38,904 nucleotides of DNA from Rhodoplanes roseus (GCF_003258865.1 NZ_NPEX01000024.1:1-38904), one strand, 5' to 3'. Shown: positions 24,128 through 33,317, counted from the first letter of the stretch. The notes: generated from the letters alone by a model not told the origin. Translations and numbers: made by a program.

Positions 24128-25609
24128 TCACGTCGGCCACTTGGCCTCGGCGCGCAGCCTCGCGGCGGCTTCGCGCGCCTGCGCCACGACGGACGCGTGA
24201 TCGAGTGCGGTGAACTTGCCGCCCCGTCGCAGCACCCGCCCGTCCGCCATCACGGTGTCGACATTGCCCGGCATGGCCAGCGCGACGATGGCCTCGTAGG
24301 GGTCGCCGGCCGGCGCCGTGTTGGGATCGGTGGTGCGCACCAGCACGAGATCGGCGCGCTTGCCGGGCGTGATCGAGCCGGTGCGGTCGGCGATCCCGAG
24401 ATCGACGGCGCCGTCGATCGTCGCGAGCTGCAGCAGCCGTTTCATCGAGAGCGGGTAGGCCGCGCCGATCCGGTGCGCGTGCAGGGCGAACAACAACCGC
24501 ATGGAGGCGAACGGATCGCAGCTCGCCGAGGCGATGTGGTCGGTCGACAGGCTCACCTTGACGCCCGCCTCCAAGAGCTCGCCGAGCTGGATGACGCCGA
24601 GCTTCGACGAGCGGCGCGCCTCGAGCTGCGGCGAGGTCGAGTAGCTGACGCCGCGCTCCTTCAGGATGGTCCGCTCCTCGGCCGTGGTCAGCAGCGGGTG
24701 GACGAGCTGCACGTCGGGCCCGAGCAGGCCGGCACGCTCGAGCTCGGTGATCGGGCTCGCCCCCGACGTGTGCATGGTGATCGGCAGGCCGAGCGCCCGC
24801 ACGCCGTCCCAGTCGCGCTTGATCTGGTCGATGGTCAGCACGCCGCGCGAGGCCAGCGACGCCGAGCCGCCGATGGTCAGCGCGCCGAGATTGCGCGAGC
24901 AGACGCCGAGGGTGAGCATGCCCTCGCGGTCCGGCATCCACTCCTTCTTGATGCGGGCGAGACCCTCGAAGTCCATCGGCGCGCCGTCGGCGTAGCCGAC
25001 CGGCGTGCCGTAGGCGAGGCGGCCGCGAATGCCCGTCTCGCGCATGCCGGTCAGCTCGGCCGCGGCGTGCTCCGGGCTGCGCGTGTTGTGCGCCCAGTTG
25101 TGCACCGTGGTGACGCCGGCGGCCAGCGCCTCCGCGCCGCCGAGCCGCACCGAGCGATAGCTGTCGTCGGGGCTCATCAGCGGCCCGAGACGTGCCGTCA
25201 CCGGGAAATAGCCGAGCGCCGGCGTATCGCCCCGCACGTACAGACGGAACAGGCTGTTCCACAGATGGAAATGGGTGTCGATGAAGCCCGGGATGCAGAT
25301 CATGCCCTTGCCGTCGATCACCTCGGCGGACGGGGCCTCGATCCGCTCGGCCACGGCGACGATCGCGCCGTCGCGGACATGGACGTCGCCGGCCGCGAGA
25401 TCCGGCACGGCCGGGTCCATGGTCAGGATGGTGGCGCCGCGCACCAGCAGCTCACCGCGTGCCGGAAGCGCCGTTCCGGTTGGCACCGCCGCGCCGCCGA
25501 TCGCCTGCGCGAACAACGGCCGGGGCAGCCCGGCCGACACTCCCAGTGCTGCCCCCATGGCGGCGCTTCCGCGCAGGAGCGCGCGCCGGTTCAGGTCCGT
25601 GTCGGACAT
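24128..25609 (-). CDS. Tat-exported amidohydrolase-family protein
   Basis: 493-residue metal-dependent hydrolase. The start is the ATG at 25609, with GGGAGGA just upstream; it opens with a twin-arginine signal (NRRALLRGSAAMGAALG... ending PLFAQA), so it is probably folded in the cytoplasm and exported. The metal ligands of the amidohydrolase fold are recognisable: H113 and H115 (DTHFHLW), H280 (MHTSG), H304 (LVHPL) and D357 (STDHIAS). It resembles the chlorohydrolase/deaminase (AtzA/TrzN/SsnA) branch, but the usual HxxE, whose Glu is the proton shuttle in deaminases, is HTSG here. Ordinary aminohydrolase activity is therefore doubtful. Convergent with the RND pump gene, divergent from a reductase gene. 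The substrate is unknown. Confidence 0.88.
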   Translation of the reverse strand: MSDTDLNRRALLRGSAAMGAALGVSAGLPRPLFAQAIGGAAVPTGTALPARGELLVRGATILTMDPAVPDLAAGDVHVRDGAIVAVAERIEAPSAEVIDGKGMICIPGFIDTHFHLWNSLFRLYVRGDTPALGYFPVTARLGPLMSPDDSYRSVRLGGAEALAAGVTTVHNWAHNTRSPEHAAAELTGMRETGIRGRLAYGTPVGYADGAPMDFEGLARIKKEWMPDREGMLTLGVCSRNLGALTIGGSASLASRGVLTIDQIKRDWDGVRALGLPITMHTSGASPITELERAGLLGPDVQLVHPLLTTAEERTILKERGVSYSTSPQLEARRSSKLGVIQLGELLEAGVKVSLSTDHIASASCDPFASMRLLFALHAHRIGAAYPLSMKRLLQLATIDGAVDLGIADRTGSITPGKRADLVLVRTTDPNTAPAGDPYEAIVALAMPGNVDTVMADGRVLRRGGKFTALDHASVVAQAREAAARLRAEAKWPT

Positions 25610-25753
25610 TCGTGATCCTCCCGCCGTCTGCTGTTCTGATCCCTGTCGCGCACCGCGCAACGGGTTTTGAAGAGATCGTAACCGGCTTTCCGGGGCCGCG
25701 GAAGTCCGAACCGCGTCGTTGTCACAACCGGGGATGTGCGGCCAAAACCCGGC

Positions 25754-25781
25754 TTGCAACGGCGCACCGAAGCGCTAACCT
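25754..25781 (+). promoter_or_regulatory. Probable promoter of the reductase gene
   Basis: TTGCAA (25754-25759), 16 nt, TAACCT (25776-25781). The same arrangement, in similar flanking bases, occurs at 37302-37329. The expected start near 25788 leaves a short A-rich leader before the ATG at 25823. Confidence 0.5.
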
Positions 25782-25822
25782 GCATGGCATACAAACACAA
25801 AAAAGTTCGGGATGGAGACGTC

Positions 25823-26704
25823 ATGGAGGTCGGGTTCGTCGGCGCGGGGCGCATGGGCCTCGCGATGCTGCGCAATGTCGTGGCCGCCGGCCACGGGGTT
25901 CACGTCTTCGACCTCTCGGAGGCCGCCGTCGCCCAGGCGGTGGAGAGCGGCGCCACCGCGGCGGCGAGCGCCGCGGACGCCTTCCGGGGTGACGTCGTCG
26001 TCTCGATGCTGCCGAACGACCGCGCCATGCGGGCCGTGTTCCTGGACAGCGGCATGCTGGCATCGGCGTCCTCGTCGCTCGTTCACGTCAACATGGCGAC
26101 CGCCTCGGTCGCCTGCGCCGCCGACCTCGCCGCCGCCCACGCGGCGCACGACATCGCCTATGTGTCGGCGCCGGTGTTCGGGCGGCCCGAGATGGCGGCG
26201 CGGCGCGAGCTGAACGTCATGGCGGCCGGCCCGGCCGCGGCGATCGACCGCGCCCAGCCGCTGTTCGACGCTTTGGCCAAGAAGACCTGGCGGCTCGGCG
26301 ACGATCCCGCCAACGCCAACGTCACCAAGATCGCCGGCAACCTGATCGTCGCCTGCGTGATCGAGTCGCTCGGCGAGGCCGCGGCGCTCGCCCGCGCCTA
26401 CGAGATGCCGCCCGGGGATCTGCTCGGTGTGGTGGTCGGCTCGCTGTTCGACGTGCCGATCTTCCGCATCTACGCCGATCTGGTCGCCAGCGAGCGGTTC
26501 GAGCCGGCCGGCTTCGATCTGCGGCTCGGCCTCAAGGACACGCAGCTCGCGCTCGCCGCCGGCGAAGCCGCCAACCTGCCGCTGCCCTTCGCCAGCGTGC
26601 TGCGCGACAACTATCTCGACGCGCTCGCCCATGGTGCCGAGCGCAAGGACTGGTCCGCCGTGACCCAGGTGGCCACGCGGCGTGCGGCGCTCGCCACGGG
26701 CTGA
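25823..26704 (+). CDS. NAD(P)-dependent beta-hydroxyacid dehydrogenase-family oxidoreductase
   Basis: 293-residue member of the 3-hydroxyisobutyrate/6-phosphogluconate dehydrogenase family. The nucleotide loop is GFVGAGRMGLAMLRN; the substrate loop is SAPVFGRPEMA in place of the classic APVSGG; and the catalytic lysine is in NVTKIAGNLI. The VFGRPE form is typical of the GLYR/imine-reductase-like branch rather than true HIBADH, so the substrate is open. The ATG at 25823 has GGAG 6 nt upstream; an earlier in-frame ATG at 25784 would sit too close to the promoter. It is divergent from the amidohydrolase gene and 73 nt upstream of an ABC importer, with which it may be co-transcribed. Confidence 0.88.
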   Translation: MEVGFVGAGRMGLAMLRNVVAAGHGVHVFDLSEAAVAQAVESGATAAASAADAFRGDVVVSMLPNDRAMRAVFLDSGMLASASSSLVHVNMATASVACAADLAAAHAAHDIAYVSAPVFGRPEMAARRELNVMAAGPAAAIDRAQPLFDALAKKTWRLGDDPANANVTKIAGNLIVACVIESLGEAAALARAYEMPPGDLLGVVVGSLFDVPIFRIYADLVASERFEPAGFDLRLGLKDTQLALAAGEAANLPLPFASVLRDNYLDALAHGAERKDWSAVTQVATRRAALATG

Positions 26705-26777
26705 CGGCTGCGCCGGCGCACCGCACCACCGCTCCGCCACGCTTTCGAAACGAACAAGAACGCTCAGGGAGGTTTTC

Positions 26778-27992
26778 ATGACGACATTCGATCCGACCCG
26801 TCGCCACGCGCTCGGCCTCGCCGCGGGTCTCGCGCTGGCGCTCGGCGGCGCGGCGCCGGCCCTCGCACAGCAGAGCCCGATCGTGATCGGCGGCACGCTC
26901 GGCCTGACCGGCGCCTATGCCGAGCCGTCGACCGACTACAAGTTCGTCTACGACCGCTGGGTCGAGGAGGTGAACAAGAAGGGCGGACTGCTCGGCCGCC
27001 CGGTCAAGATGGTGATCTACAACGACGAGAGCACGCCGACGGTCGCGCAGTCGCTCTACAACCGGCTGCTCGACCAGGACAAGGTCGACATCGTGATCGC
27101 CCCCTACACGACCTTCGTGGGCGGCGCCGTGGTGCCGATCGTCATGTCGCACGGCAAGCTTCTGTTCAACGGCGGCTTCGTCGGCATCAACATCTTCAAG
27201 AACAACAAGGGCTCGATCATCGGCAGCTTCACGTATCAGGAGCCCGACTACACGCGCGGCCTGTTCGAGATGCTGGGCGCGCTGCCGGCGGACCAGAAGC
27301 CCAAGCGGCTCGCTGTGTTCACGTCTCAGAATCCGTTCACCGTGGTGGTGCGGGCCGGCATCGCCGGCCAGGGCGGCGTGCTGAACTACGCCAAGGCGGC
27401 CGGCATCCCGATCGTGGTGGACGAGCAGTATCCGCCGACGACCAGCGACTTCAACGGCCTGGTGCAGAAGGCGAAGGCCGCCAATGCCGACATGGTCCTG
27501 GCGCTCGGCCTGCCGAACGACACGCTCAACATCGCCCGCTCGGTGCACCAGCAGGGCATGAAGCCGATGGTGTTCTGCACCTGCGGCTCGCAGGTGACGA
27601 CGCTCTCGGCCTGGCCGAAGCTCGGCGCCGCGGCAGAAGGCGGCTTCGGCACCACCATCTCGTGGCCGACGCAGGGCTATCCCGGCCTCACCGAGCTCGC
27701 CGAGGTGTTCAAGGCGCGCGGCTACGAAACCCTGCCGACCTACGCGATCGTCGGCTATGCGATCCTCCAGGTGATCGAGCAGGCGGTGGACGGGGCCAAG
27801 ACCTTGGACCAGGAGAAGCTGAAGGCCTACATCCATTCGAACGAGTTCAAGACGGCCGCCGGCACCTTCCGCTATCAGGACGACGGCACGCCGGTGTTCA
27901 GCCAGATCCTGCTGCAGTTCCAGAACGGCCAGAATCAGGTCGTGTGGCCGAAGCAGGCCCAGACGGCGCAGCCGGTGTTCGCCAAGCCATGA
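26778..27992 (+). CDS. Branched-chain amino acid-type ABC transporter, periplasmic binding protein
   Basis: 404-residue Leu/Ile/Val-type (LivK, type I periplasmic) binding protein. The ATG at 26778 follows a strong GGGAGG. The N-terminus has a possible twin-arginine signal (TRRHALGLAAGLALALGG..., cleaved after PALAQ). The mature protein starts IVIGGTLGLTGAYAEPS, the usual first strand and ligand loop. Two Rossmann-like lobes follow. The stop overlaps the start of the first ATPase gene (ATGA). Such receptors bind amino acids but also many aromatic or aliphatic carboxylates and amides, so the ligand is not fixed by family. Confidence 0.93.
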   Translation: MTTFDPTRRHALGLAAGLALALGGAAPALAQQSPIVIGGTLGLTGAYAEPSTDYKFVYDRWVEEVNKKGGLLGRPVKMVIYNDESTPTVAQSLYNRLLDQDKVDIVIAPYTTFVGGAVVPIVMSHGKLLFNGGFVGINIFKNNKGSIIGSFTYQEPDYTRGLFEMLGALPADQKPKRLAVFTSQNPFTVVVRAGIAGQGGVLNYAKAAGIPIVVDEQYPPTTSDFNGLVQKAKAANADMVLALGLPNDTLNIARSVHQQGMKPMVFCTCGSQVTTLSAWPKLGAAAEGGFGTTISWPTQGYPGLTELAEVFKARGYETLPTYAIVGYAILQVIEQAVDGAKTLDQEKLKAYIHSNEFKTAAGTFRYQDDGTPVFSQILLQFQNGQNQVVWPKQAQTAQPVFAKP

Positions 27993-28738
27993 GCGCCGCA
28001 GGTGCCGAAGCGCTGCTGACCATCGACGGGGTGGGCAAGCGCTTCGGGGGCGTGGCGGCGGTCAGGGACGTGTCGTTCTCGGTCGCCGACCGCTCGGTCG
28101 TCGGGCTGATCGGGCCGAACGGCTCCGGCAAGACGACGCTCCTGAACATCGTCAACGGCGTGCTGGCGCCCGATCGGGGCGAGATCCGGCTCGGCGGCAG
28201 CGCGACCGCCGGCCGGCGTCCGTCCGACCTCGCGGCGCTCGGCCTGGCGCGCACGTTCCAGGCGGCCCGCGTGTTCCGCACCCTCACGGCGATGCAGAAC
28301 CTGTTCGTTCCGCTGCTGCATCAGAAGGCGCTGGAGCGTCGCGCCGCGCACCGGCGGGCGTTCGATCTCCTGGTCTTCGTCGGGCTCGAGCGCCATGCGG
28401 ACCGGGTCGCGAGCGAGCTGTCGGGCGGACAGCAGCGGCTGCTGGAGTTCGCCCGCACACTGGTGACGCGGCCCCGGATCGTCCTGATGGACGAGCCGTT
28501 CGCTGGCGTGCACCCGCAGATCAAGGCGACCCTGATCCGTTGCATCCGCGAGACCGTGTCGCGCGAGGGCGCCTCGTTCCTGATCGTCAGCCACGAGGTT
28601 CCGGATCTGGTCGCCATGTCGGACCGGATGGTGTGCCTGGTCGAGGGGGCGGTGGCGGCCTGGGGGGCGCCCGCCGACGTGGTGCAGGAGGAAAAGGTGA
28701 TCGACGGCTATCTGGGCCGCAGCGAGGAGCCCGCGTGA
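27989..28738 (+). CDS. ABC transporter ATPase (LivG-like)
   Basis: 249-residue cytoplasmic ATPase of a branched-chain amino acid-type importer. Walker A is GPNGSGKTT, the signature is LSGGQQRL, Walker B is IVLMDEPFAGV and the switch histidine is in LIVSHEV. The C-terminus (KVIDGYLG) is the LivG hallmark. It overlaps the binding-protein stop by four bases and is overlapped in turn by the next ATPase (GTGA), so the three genes are translationally coupled. Confidence 0.95.
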   Translation: MSAAGAEALLTIDGVGKRFGGVAAVRDVSFSVADRSVVGLIGPNGSGKTTLLNIVNGVLAPDRGEIRLGGSATAGRRPSDLAALGLARTFQAARVFRTLTAMQNLFVPLLHQKALERRAAHRRAFDLLVFVGLERHADRVASELSGGQQRLLEFARTLVTRPRIVLMDEPFAGVHPQIKATLIRCIRETVSREGASFLIVSHEVPDLVAMSDRMVCLVEGAVAAWGAPADVVQEEKVIDGYLGRSEEPA

Positions 28739-29460
28739 CCGCACCGTCGCTCGCCATGTCCGGCCTCTTCGCCGGCTACGTCCCGGGCCATCCGATTCTC
28801 CGCGGCGTCGACCTCACGGCACAGTCGGGCCGCATCACCGTCGTGCTGGGGCCGAACGGCGCCGGCAAGTCGACGCTGCTCAAGACCGCGGCCGGCTTCC
28901 TGGTGCCCCTGCGTGGCAGCGTGATGCTCGGCGACACCGATATCGGGCACCTGCCGGCGCATCGCCACATCGCGCTCGGCATCGGCCTGCTGCCGCAGGG
29001 CCGCTCGACCTTCCCCGATCTGTCCGTCTACGAGAACATCGAGCTCGGCGGCTGGTCGATGCGGTCCGACCGCAAGCGCCTGGCGGCCGCGGTGGAGGCC
29101 GTGCTGACGCGCTATCCGCATCTGCGCGAGCTGCGTCACCGGGCCGCCGGCAGCCTGAGCGGCGGCCAGCAACGCGCTGTCGAGATCGCCCGCATGCTCG
29201 TGCCGGACCCGACCGTGCTGCTGGTCGACGAGCCGTCGGTCGGCCTGTCGCCGATCGTCGCGCGCCAGGTCTATCAGGAGCTCCGGGCCCTCAAGGCCGA
29301 AGGGCGCACCATCCTGCTGGTCGACCAGGACGTGCGCGCCGCGATCGCGATCGCCGACTACGTCTACGTGCTCGGCTCCGGCCGCAACGACGTCGAGGGC
29401 GACCGCTCCGCCTTCGAAGGCGATCTCGGCGCCATGGTGCGCGGCTGGCTCGGCGTGTGA
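28735..29460 (+). CDS. ABC transporter ATPase (LivF-like)
   Basis: 241-residue second ATPase of the importer. Start GTG at 28735 with GAGGAG 6 nt upstream, overlapping the LivG-like stop. Walker A GPNGAGKST, signature LSGGQQRA, Walker B VLLVDEPSVGL. The switch position reads LLVDQDV: glutamine and aspartate stand where LivF proteins usually have LLVEQN and many ATPases have histidine; LivF proteins commonly vary here, but E-to-D is uncommon. The LPQGRSTFPDLSVYENIELG segment is a LivF signature. Confidence 0.94.
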   Translation: MTAPSLAMSGLFAGYVPGHPILRGVDLTAQSGRITVVLGPNGAGKSTLLKTAAGFLVPLRGSVMLGDTDIGHLPAHRHIALGIGLLPQGRSTFPDLSVYENIELGGWSMRSDRKRLAAAVEAVLTRYPHLRELRHRAAGSLSGGQQRAVEIARMLVPDPTVLLVDEPSVGLSPIVARQVYQELRALKAEGRTILLVDQDVRAAIAIADYVYVLGSGRNDVEGDRSAFEGDLGAMVRGWLGV

Positions 29461-29618
29461 GGAAGGGCTCGATGGCTTCGCCCCGCACTCCGCCATGGAG
29501 AAGCTCGCCGGCTCCGTCGCGCTGCCTCGCGGGAGGTCTCGTGTCCCGGGCGGGGCGCGACGCGCCGCGAACCGGGACCCAGGGGCGATCAGGCGAGGTC
29601 GCTGCCGAACCGCACCTC

Positions 29619-29653
29619 GAACCGGGCCCCGAGCTGCCCCTGGGCCCCGGTTC
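29619..29653 (+). terminator. GC hairpin in the 274-nt gap inside the liv-type cluster
   Basis: GAACCGGG (29619-29626) with CCCGGTTC (29646-29653), extended by GC pairs inside; no T-run follows. It separates the binding-protein/ATPase genes from the permease genes. Otherwise the gap (29461-29734) holds nothing I can assign. Confidence 0.35.
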
Positions 29654-29734
29654 TGTGGCGCATCAGGCCTGCGGCCTGCCGCGCCTTGCCCGGGGTACGC
29701 GGCCGAACACTGTCGATGCTCCAGGAACCGCCCG

Positions 29735-30610
29735 ATGATCACTCACGTCCTCTCGATCGTCGCCGACGGCGTGCTGCTCGGCCTCATCTACGCCATCACG
29801 GGGCTCGGTCTCAGCCTGGTGCTCGGCGTCATGGGCATCGTCAACGTGGCGCACAGCGCCTTCGTGATGCTCGGCTCATTTCTTGCCTTCGAGCTGTTCC
29901 GCCGCTTCGGCGTCGATCCGGTGCTGGCGTTCGTCCTCGCGCTGCCGGTCTTCTTCGTGCTCGGCACGGTGGTCTACCGCGTCGTCATCACGCGGGTGCA
30001 GAGCGCGGCGCAGACGCAGGGGCTGGTCGCCATGTTCGGCCTGATGGTGCTGATCGAGAATCTCGGCACGATCGTGTGGACGACCGATACGCGCGTCGTC
30101 ACGGCCGCCTACACCAACACGTCGCTCGAGGTCGGCGGCGTCGTGCTGCCCTATGTGCGGCTGATCGCCGGCGGCCTCGCGCTGCTGCTGATCGGAGCGT
30201 TCTGGGCCTTCCTGCGCTTCACCCTGACGGGCCGGGCGATCCGGGCCATGGCCCAGAACCCGGAGGCGGCGAGGATCGTCGGCGTCGACATCCAGCGGCT
30301 CTCGGCGGTGATGTTCGGGCTCGGCATCGCCTGCGCCGGAGCCGCCGGCGTGGCGCTCGCCATGGTGTTCCCGTTCTCGCCGAACACCCAGGTCGTGTGG
30401 CTCGCCTGGGCGTTCCTGGTGGTCATCCTGGGCGGTCTCGGCAATGTCGCGAACACGTTGTTCGCCGGCGTGGCGGTCGGCCTGATCCAGGCCGTCTGCA
30501 CGGCCGTGATGCCGTTCGACTACGTCTATCTCGTGCTCTACGTCCTGCTCGCCGTCATTCTCACGGTCCGTCGCGAGGGCCTGAGCAGCGCCGTGCGCCG
30601 GACCATCTAG
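29735..30610 (+). CDS. ABC transporter permease (LivH-like)
   Basis: 291-residue inner-membrane permease with about eight hydrophobic segments. It opens with LSIVADGVLLGLIYAITGLGLSLVLGVMGIVNVAHS, diagnostic of LivH. The cytoplasmic loop MAQNPEAARIVGVDIQRL is the ATPase-coupling (EAA-like) region. The start ATG at 29735 has AGGAA upstream. The stop lies within the ribosome binding site of the next permease gene (AGGAGG). Confidence 0.94.
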   Translation: MITHVLSIVADGVLLGLIYAITGLGLSLVLGVMGIVNVAHSAFVMLGSFLAFELFRRFGVDPVLAFVLALPVFFVLGTVVYRVVITRVQSAAQTQGLVAMFGLMVLIENLGTIVWTTDTRVVTAAYTNTSLEVGGVVLPYVRLIAGGLALLLIGAFWAFLRFTLTGRAIRAMAQNPEAARIVGVDIQRLSAVMFGLGIACAGAAGVALAMVFPFSPNTQVVWLAWAFLVVILGGLGNVANTLFAGVAVGLIQAVCTAVMPFDYVYLVLYVLLAVILTVRREGLSSAVRRTI

Positions 30611-30619
30611 GAGGCGCCG

Positions 30620-31633
30620 GTGTTCTCGGTCTTTCTGATCCCGACCTCGACCGGCAGCCGCGCCGCCGCGGCGGCCGTGTGGGCCGCTTGGGTGGCTGTG
30701 CTGATCGGCCTCGCCGCCTACGGCCTGTTCGGCACCCGCCTGTTTCTGCTCAGCACGCTCGCCACCGTGTTCATGTACGCCGTGCTCACGCAGGCCTGGA
30801 ACCTGCTCGGCGGCTACGGCGGCTACCTCAATTTCGGGCTCGTGACGTTCTTCGGCATCGGCGCCTACACGACCGGCATCCTGTTCCAGTACTACGAGTT
30901 GTCGCCGTTCCTGACCGCGCCGGTCGCCGGGCTGGTGGCGGCGATCGCCGGCCTGCTGATCGGCTTTCCGACGCTGCGGCTGCGCGGCGCGTATTTCGCG
31001 CTGGTCACCATGATCATCACCTTCGCGGTCCAGATCCTGGCGCTGAACCTGACGATCACGCAGGGCGCGCTCGGCATCTATCTGCCGCGTCTGCCGCTGT
31101 CGCCGCTGGCCGTGGAGCGGCTGTTCTACTTCGTGTTCCTCGGGCTCCTCGTCCTGGTGACGGCGGTGGTCTGGGCGGTCCAGCACTCCAACATCGGCGG
31201 CGCGCTGGTCGCGATCCGCGAGGACGAGGACGCCGCCGAGATCGTCGGCGTGCGCACCGTCGAGGTGAAATGGGCCGTCAACGCCGTGAGCTGCTTCATC
31301 GTCGGCGTCACCGGCGGACTCTACGCCCAGCGCATCGCCTATATCGAGCCGACCGGCACGTTCTCGTTCGACATCTCGCTCAATGTCGTGCTGATGGCCG
31401 TGATCGGTGGCGCCGGGACCTGGCAGGGACCGCTGATCGGCGCACCGGTCGTGCTGCTGGTCGCCGACCTGCTGCGCGTCACCGTCACGTCCGAGGTGAA
31501 CCGGGTGATCTTCAGCCTGATCGTCATCCTGATCGCGCTGTTCGTGCCGGGCGGCGTGATGGGCGCGGTGTCGCGCTGGCGACGCGCGCGCGCGGCGAAG
31601 CCGGACGACGTGAGCGGGTCGCCGGCTCCGTGA
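30620..31633 (+). CDS. ABC transporter permease (LivM-like)
   Basis: 337-residue second permease. GTG start at 30620 with AGGAGG 5 nt upstream. About nine hydrophobic segments; the family segments AWNLLGGYGGYLNFGLVTFFGIGAY and the coupling loop ALVAIREDEDAAEIVGVRTVEVK are clear. It ends 7 nt before the convergent GMC oxidoreductase gene and completes the five-part importer. Confidence 0.94.
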   Translation: MFSVFLIPTSTGSRAAAAAVWAAWVAVLIGLAAYGLFGTRLFLLSTLATVFMYAVLTQAWNLLGGYGGYLNFGLVTFFGIGAYTTGILFQYYELSPFLTAPVAGLVAAIAGLLIGFPTLRLRGAYFALVTMIITFAVQILALNLTITQGALGIYLPRLPLSPLAVERLFYFVFLGLLVLVTAVVWAVQHSNIGGALVAIREDEDAAEIVGVRTVEVKWAVNAVSCFIVGVTGGLYAQRIAYIEPTGTFSFDISLNVVLMAVIGGAGTWQGPLIGAPVVLLVADLLRVTVTSEVNRVIFSLIVILIALFVPGGVMGAVSRWRRARAAKPDDVSGSPAP

Positions 31634-31640
31634 TGCGGTC

Positions 31641-33317
31641 TCACCGGCGCTCGGATTCGATCAGCTCGGCGGCGCGCTCCGCCACAATGATGGCGGTGAG
31701 ATTGGTGTTGGCGCTCGGCACGGTCGGCATCACCGAGGCGTCGACCACGCGGAGGCCCGCGATCCCGTGAACCCGGCAGTGCGGATCCACCACGGCCATC
31801 GGATCGTCGGCGCGCCCGATCGCGCAGGTGCCGCTCGGATGCGCCATCGGCGCGGCGGCGGCGAGGAGCTCTTCGTCCGGCAAGGCCAGCCGGCCGGTGC
31901 GGTTGCCGACGAAGCGGCCGGGCGCGAGCGCCCGGTTCAGCGCGAGGCGGGCGAGCGGCGGCGGGGCGTTGACGATCGCCTTGATGGCGGCGGCCCGCAG
32001 CGCGCCGGCGAATCCGGGCTGGTTGAACTGCTGCAGCGACATCACGGGTGGCAGCAGGAAGGCGTCGCCATAGGCCGCCGCGACTCCCGGGTCGGCGAGC
32101 AGGCTTTCGACCAGCCGCGCCGCCTGCAGGAGCCGCGGCGGATCGCGCGGATCCTGCAGGAGCGAGAAGTCGACGGCGGGCGGCGTCTCCGGATCGGGAC
32201 GTTGGAGCGCCACGCGGCCGCGCGAAAACGGGGCGTAGAGCGCGGCGCCCACCATGCCGAGATCGGGGCCGTAGGAGAACGGGCTCACCCGGCCGATCGC
32301 GAAGGCGAGCAGGTCGCAGGGCGGGCAGCCCTCGAGTCCGGACGAGACGCGGAGCCCGGCGACGGCGAAGCGGCGCAGCCGCGCCGGCATCCGGGCCCGC
32401 TTCGGCAGCGTCAGGGCGAACTGCAGATACGGGTGGTTCTGCAGGTTGGCGCCGACGCCGCGGCGGTCGGCCAGCACCGCGATGCCGAGCGCGGCGATGT
32501 CCTCGGCCGGGCCGATGCCGGCGCGCAGCAGCAGGGCCGGCGAGTGGATGGCGCCGGCACACAGGATCACCTCGCGGGCCGCGATCGTGCGGGTCGTGCC
32601 GCCCTGGCGCAGCGTGACGCCGCAAGCGCGGCGGCCGTCGAACCGCAGCGCCGTCACCTGAGCGTCGGTCAGAATCGCGAGATTGCGCCGCCGTCGCACC
32701 TCGGCGGTGAGATAACATCCCGCGCTGGTCGAGCGGACCTGGTCGTCCTGGGCGATCGGCATCGGAAAGAAGCCGTCGCCCGGCGCCTCGTTGATGTCCT
32801 CTATGGTGGCGAGGCCGCGGGCGTGTGCGGCGCGCTCCATGGCGGCGACATAGGCGGGCCACTCGGCCCGCGGCATCCGCCGAACCGAATAGCGGCCGGT
32901 CCCGTTCCGCCCTGCGTCACGGCCGCCGTCGTGCTCGATGGCACGGTAGAGCCGTCGCGCCTCGGCGAAGCTCCAGCCGTCGGCGCCGGCCCGCTCCCAC
33001 GCGGCGAAGTCGCTCGCCAGGCCGCGCAGGGTCCACAGTCCCATCACGCTCGAGCCGCCGCCCATGACACGGGCCTGCGGGAACGGATAGGTCGCGCCGC
33101 CCGGCCGCCGCGTGGCGCGCAGGCCCGGCCAGAAATACCGCGTCGCCAGCGACGAGGTCGGGAACGTGTCGGCGATGTCGGCCGGCACGGCGCCGGGAGG
33201 CGTGTCCGGCCCGGCCTCGATCAGCAGCACGCGCCGTCCGGGATCCTCCGACAACCGCGCCGCGAGCGTCGCGCCCGCGCTGCCGCCGCCGACGATCAGG
33301 CAGTCCGGATTGTCCAT
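31641..33317 (-). CDS. GMC-family FAD-dependent oxidoreductase (alcohol/choline dehydrogenase-like)
   Basis: 558-residue flavoprotein of the glucose-methanol-choline family, which oxidises alcohols to aldehydes or ketones. FAD motif LIVGGGSAGATLAARLSED near the start; RVMGGGSSVMG and the C-terminal HPSGTCAIG...VVDPHCRVHGIAGLRVVDASVMPTVPSANTN are diagnostic. I chose the ATG at 33317 because the FAD strand then begins at residue 5; an upstream in-frame ATG at 33335 is possible. No secretion signal, so cytoplasmic. Convergent with the ABC importer and divergent from the ketopantoate-reductase-like gene. It may oxidise a hydroxylated compound imported by the neighbouring transporter (inference). 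Confidence 0.93.
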   Translation of the reverse strand: MDNPDCLIVGGGSAGATLAARLSEDPGRRVLLIEAGPDTPPGAVPADIADTFPTSSLATRYFWPGLRATRRPGGATYPFPQARVMGGGSSVMGLWTLRGLASDFAAWERAGADGWSFAEARRLYRAIEHDGGRDAGRNGTGRYSVRRMPRAEWPAYVAAMERAAHARGLATIEDINEAPGDGFFPMPIAQDDQVRSTSAGCYLTAEVRRRRNLAILTDAQVTALRFDGRRACGVTLRQGGTTRTIAAREVILCAGAIHSPALLLRAGIGPAEDIAALGIAVLADRRGVGANLQNHPYLQFALTLPKRARMPARLRRFAVAGLRVSSGLEGCPPCDLLAFAIGRVSPFSYGPDLGMVGAALYAPFSRGRVALQRPDPETPPAVDFSLLQDPRDPPRLLQAARLVESLLADPGVAAAYGDAFLLPPVMSLQQFNQPGFAGALRAAAIKAIVNAPPPLARLALNRALAPGRFVGNRTGRLALPDEELLAAAAPMAHPSGTCAIGRADDPMAVVDPHCRVHGIAGLRVVDASVMPTVPSANTNLTAIIVAERAAELIESERR

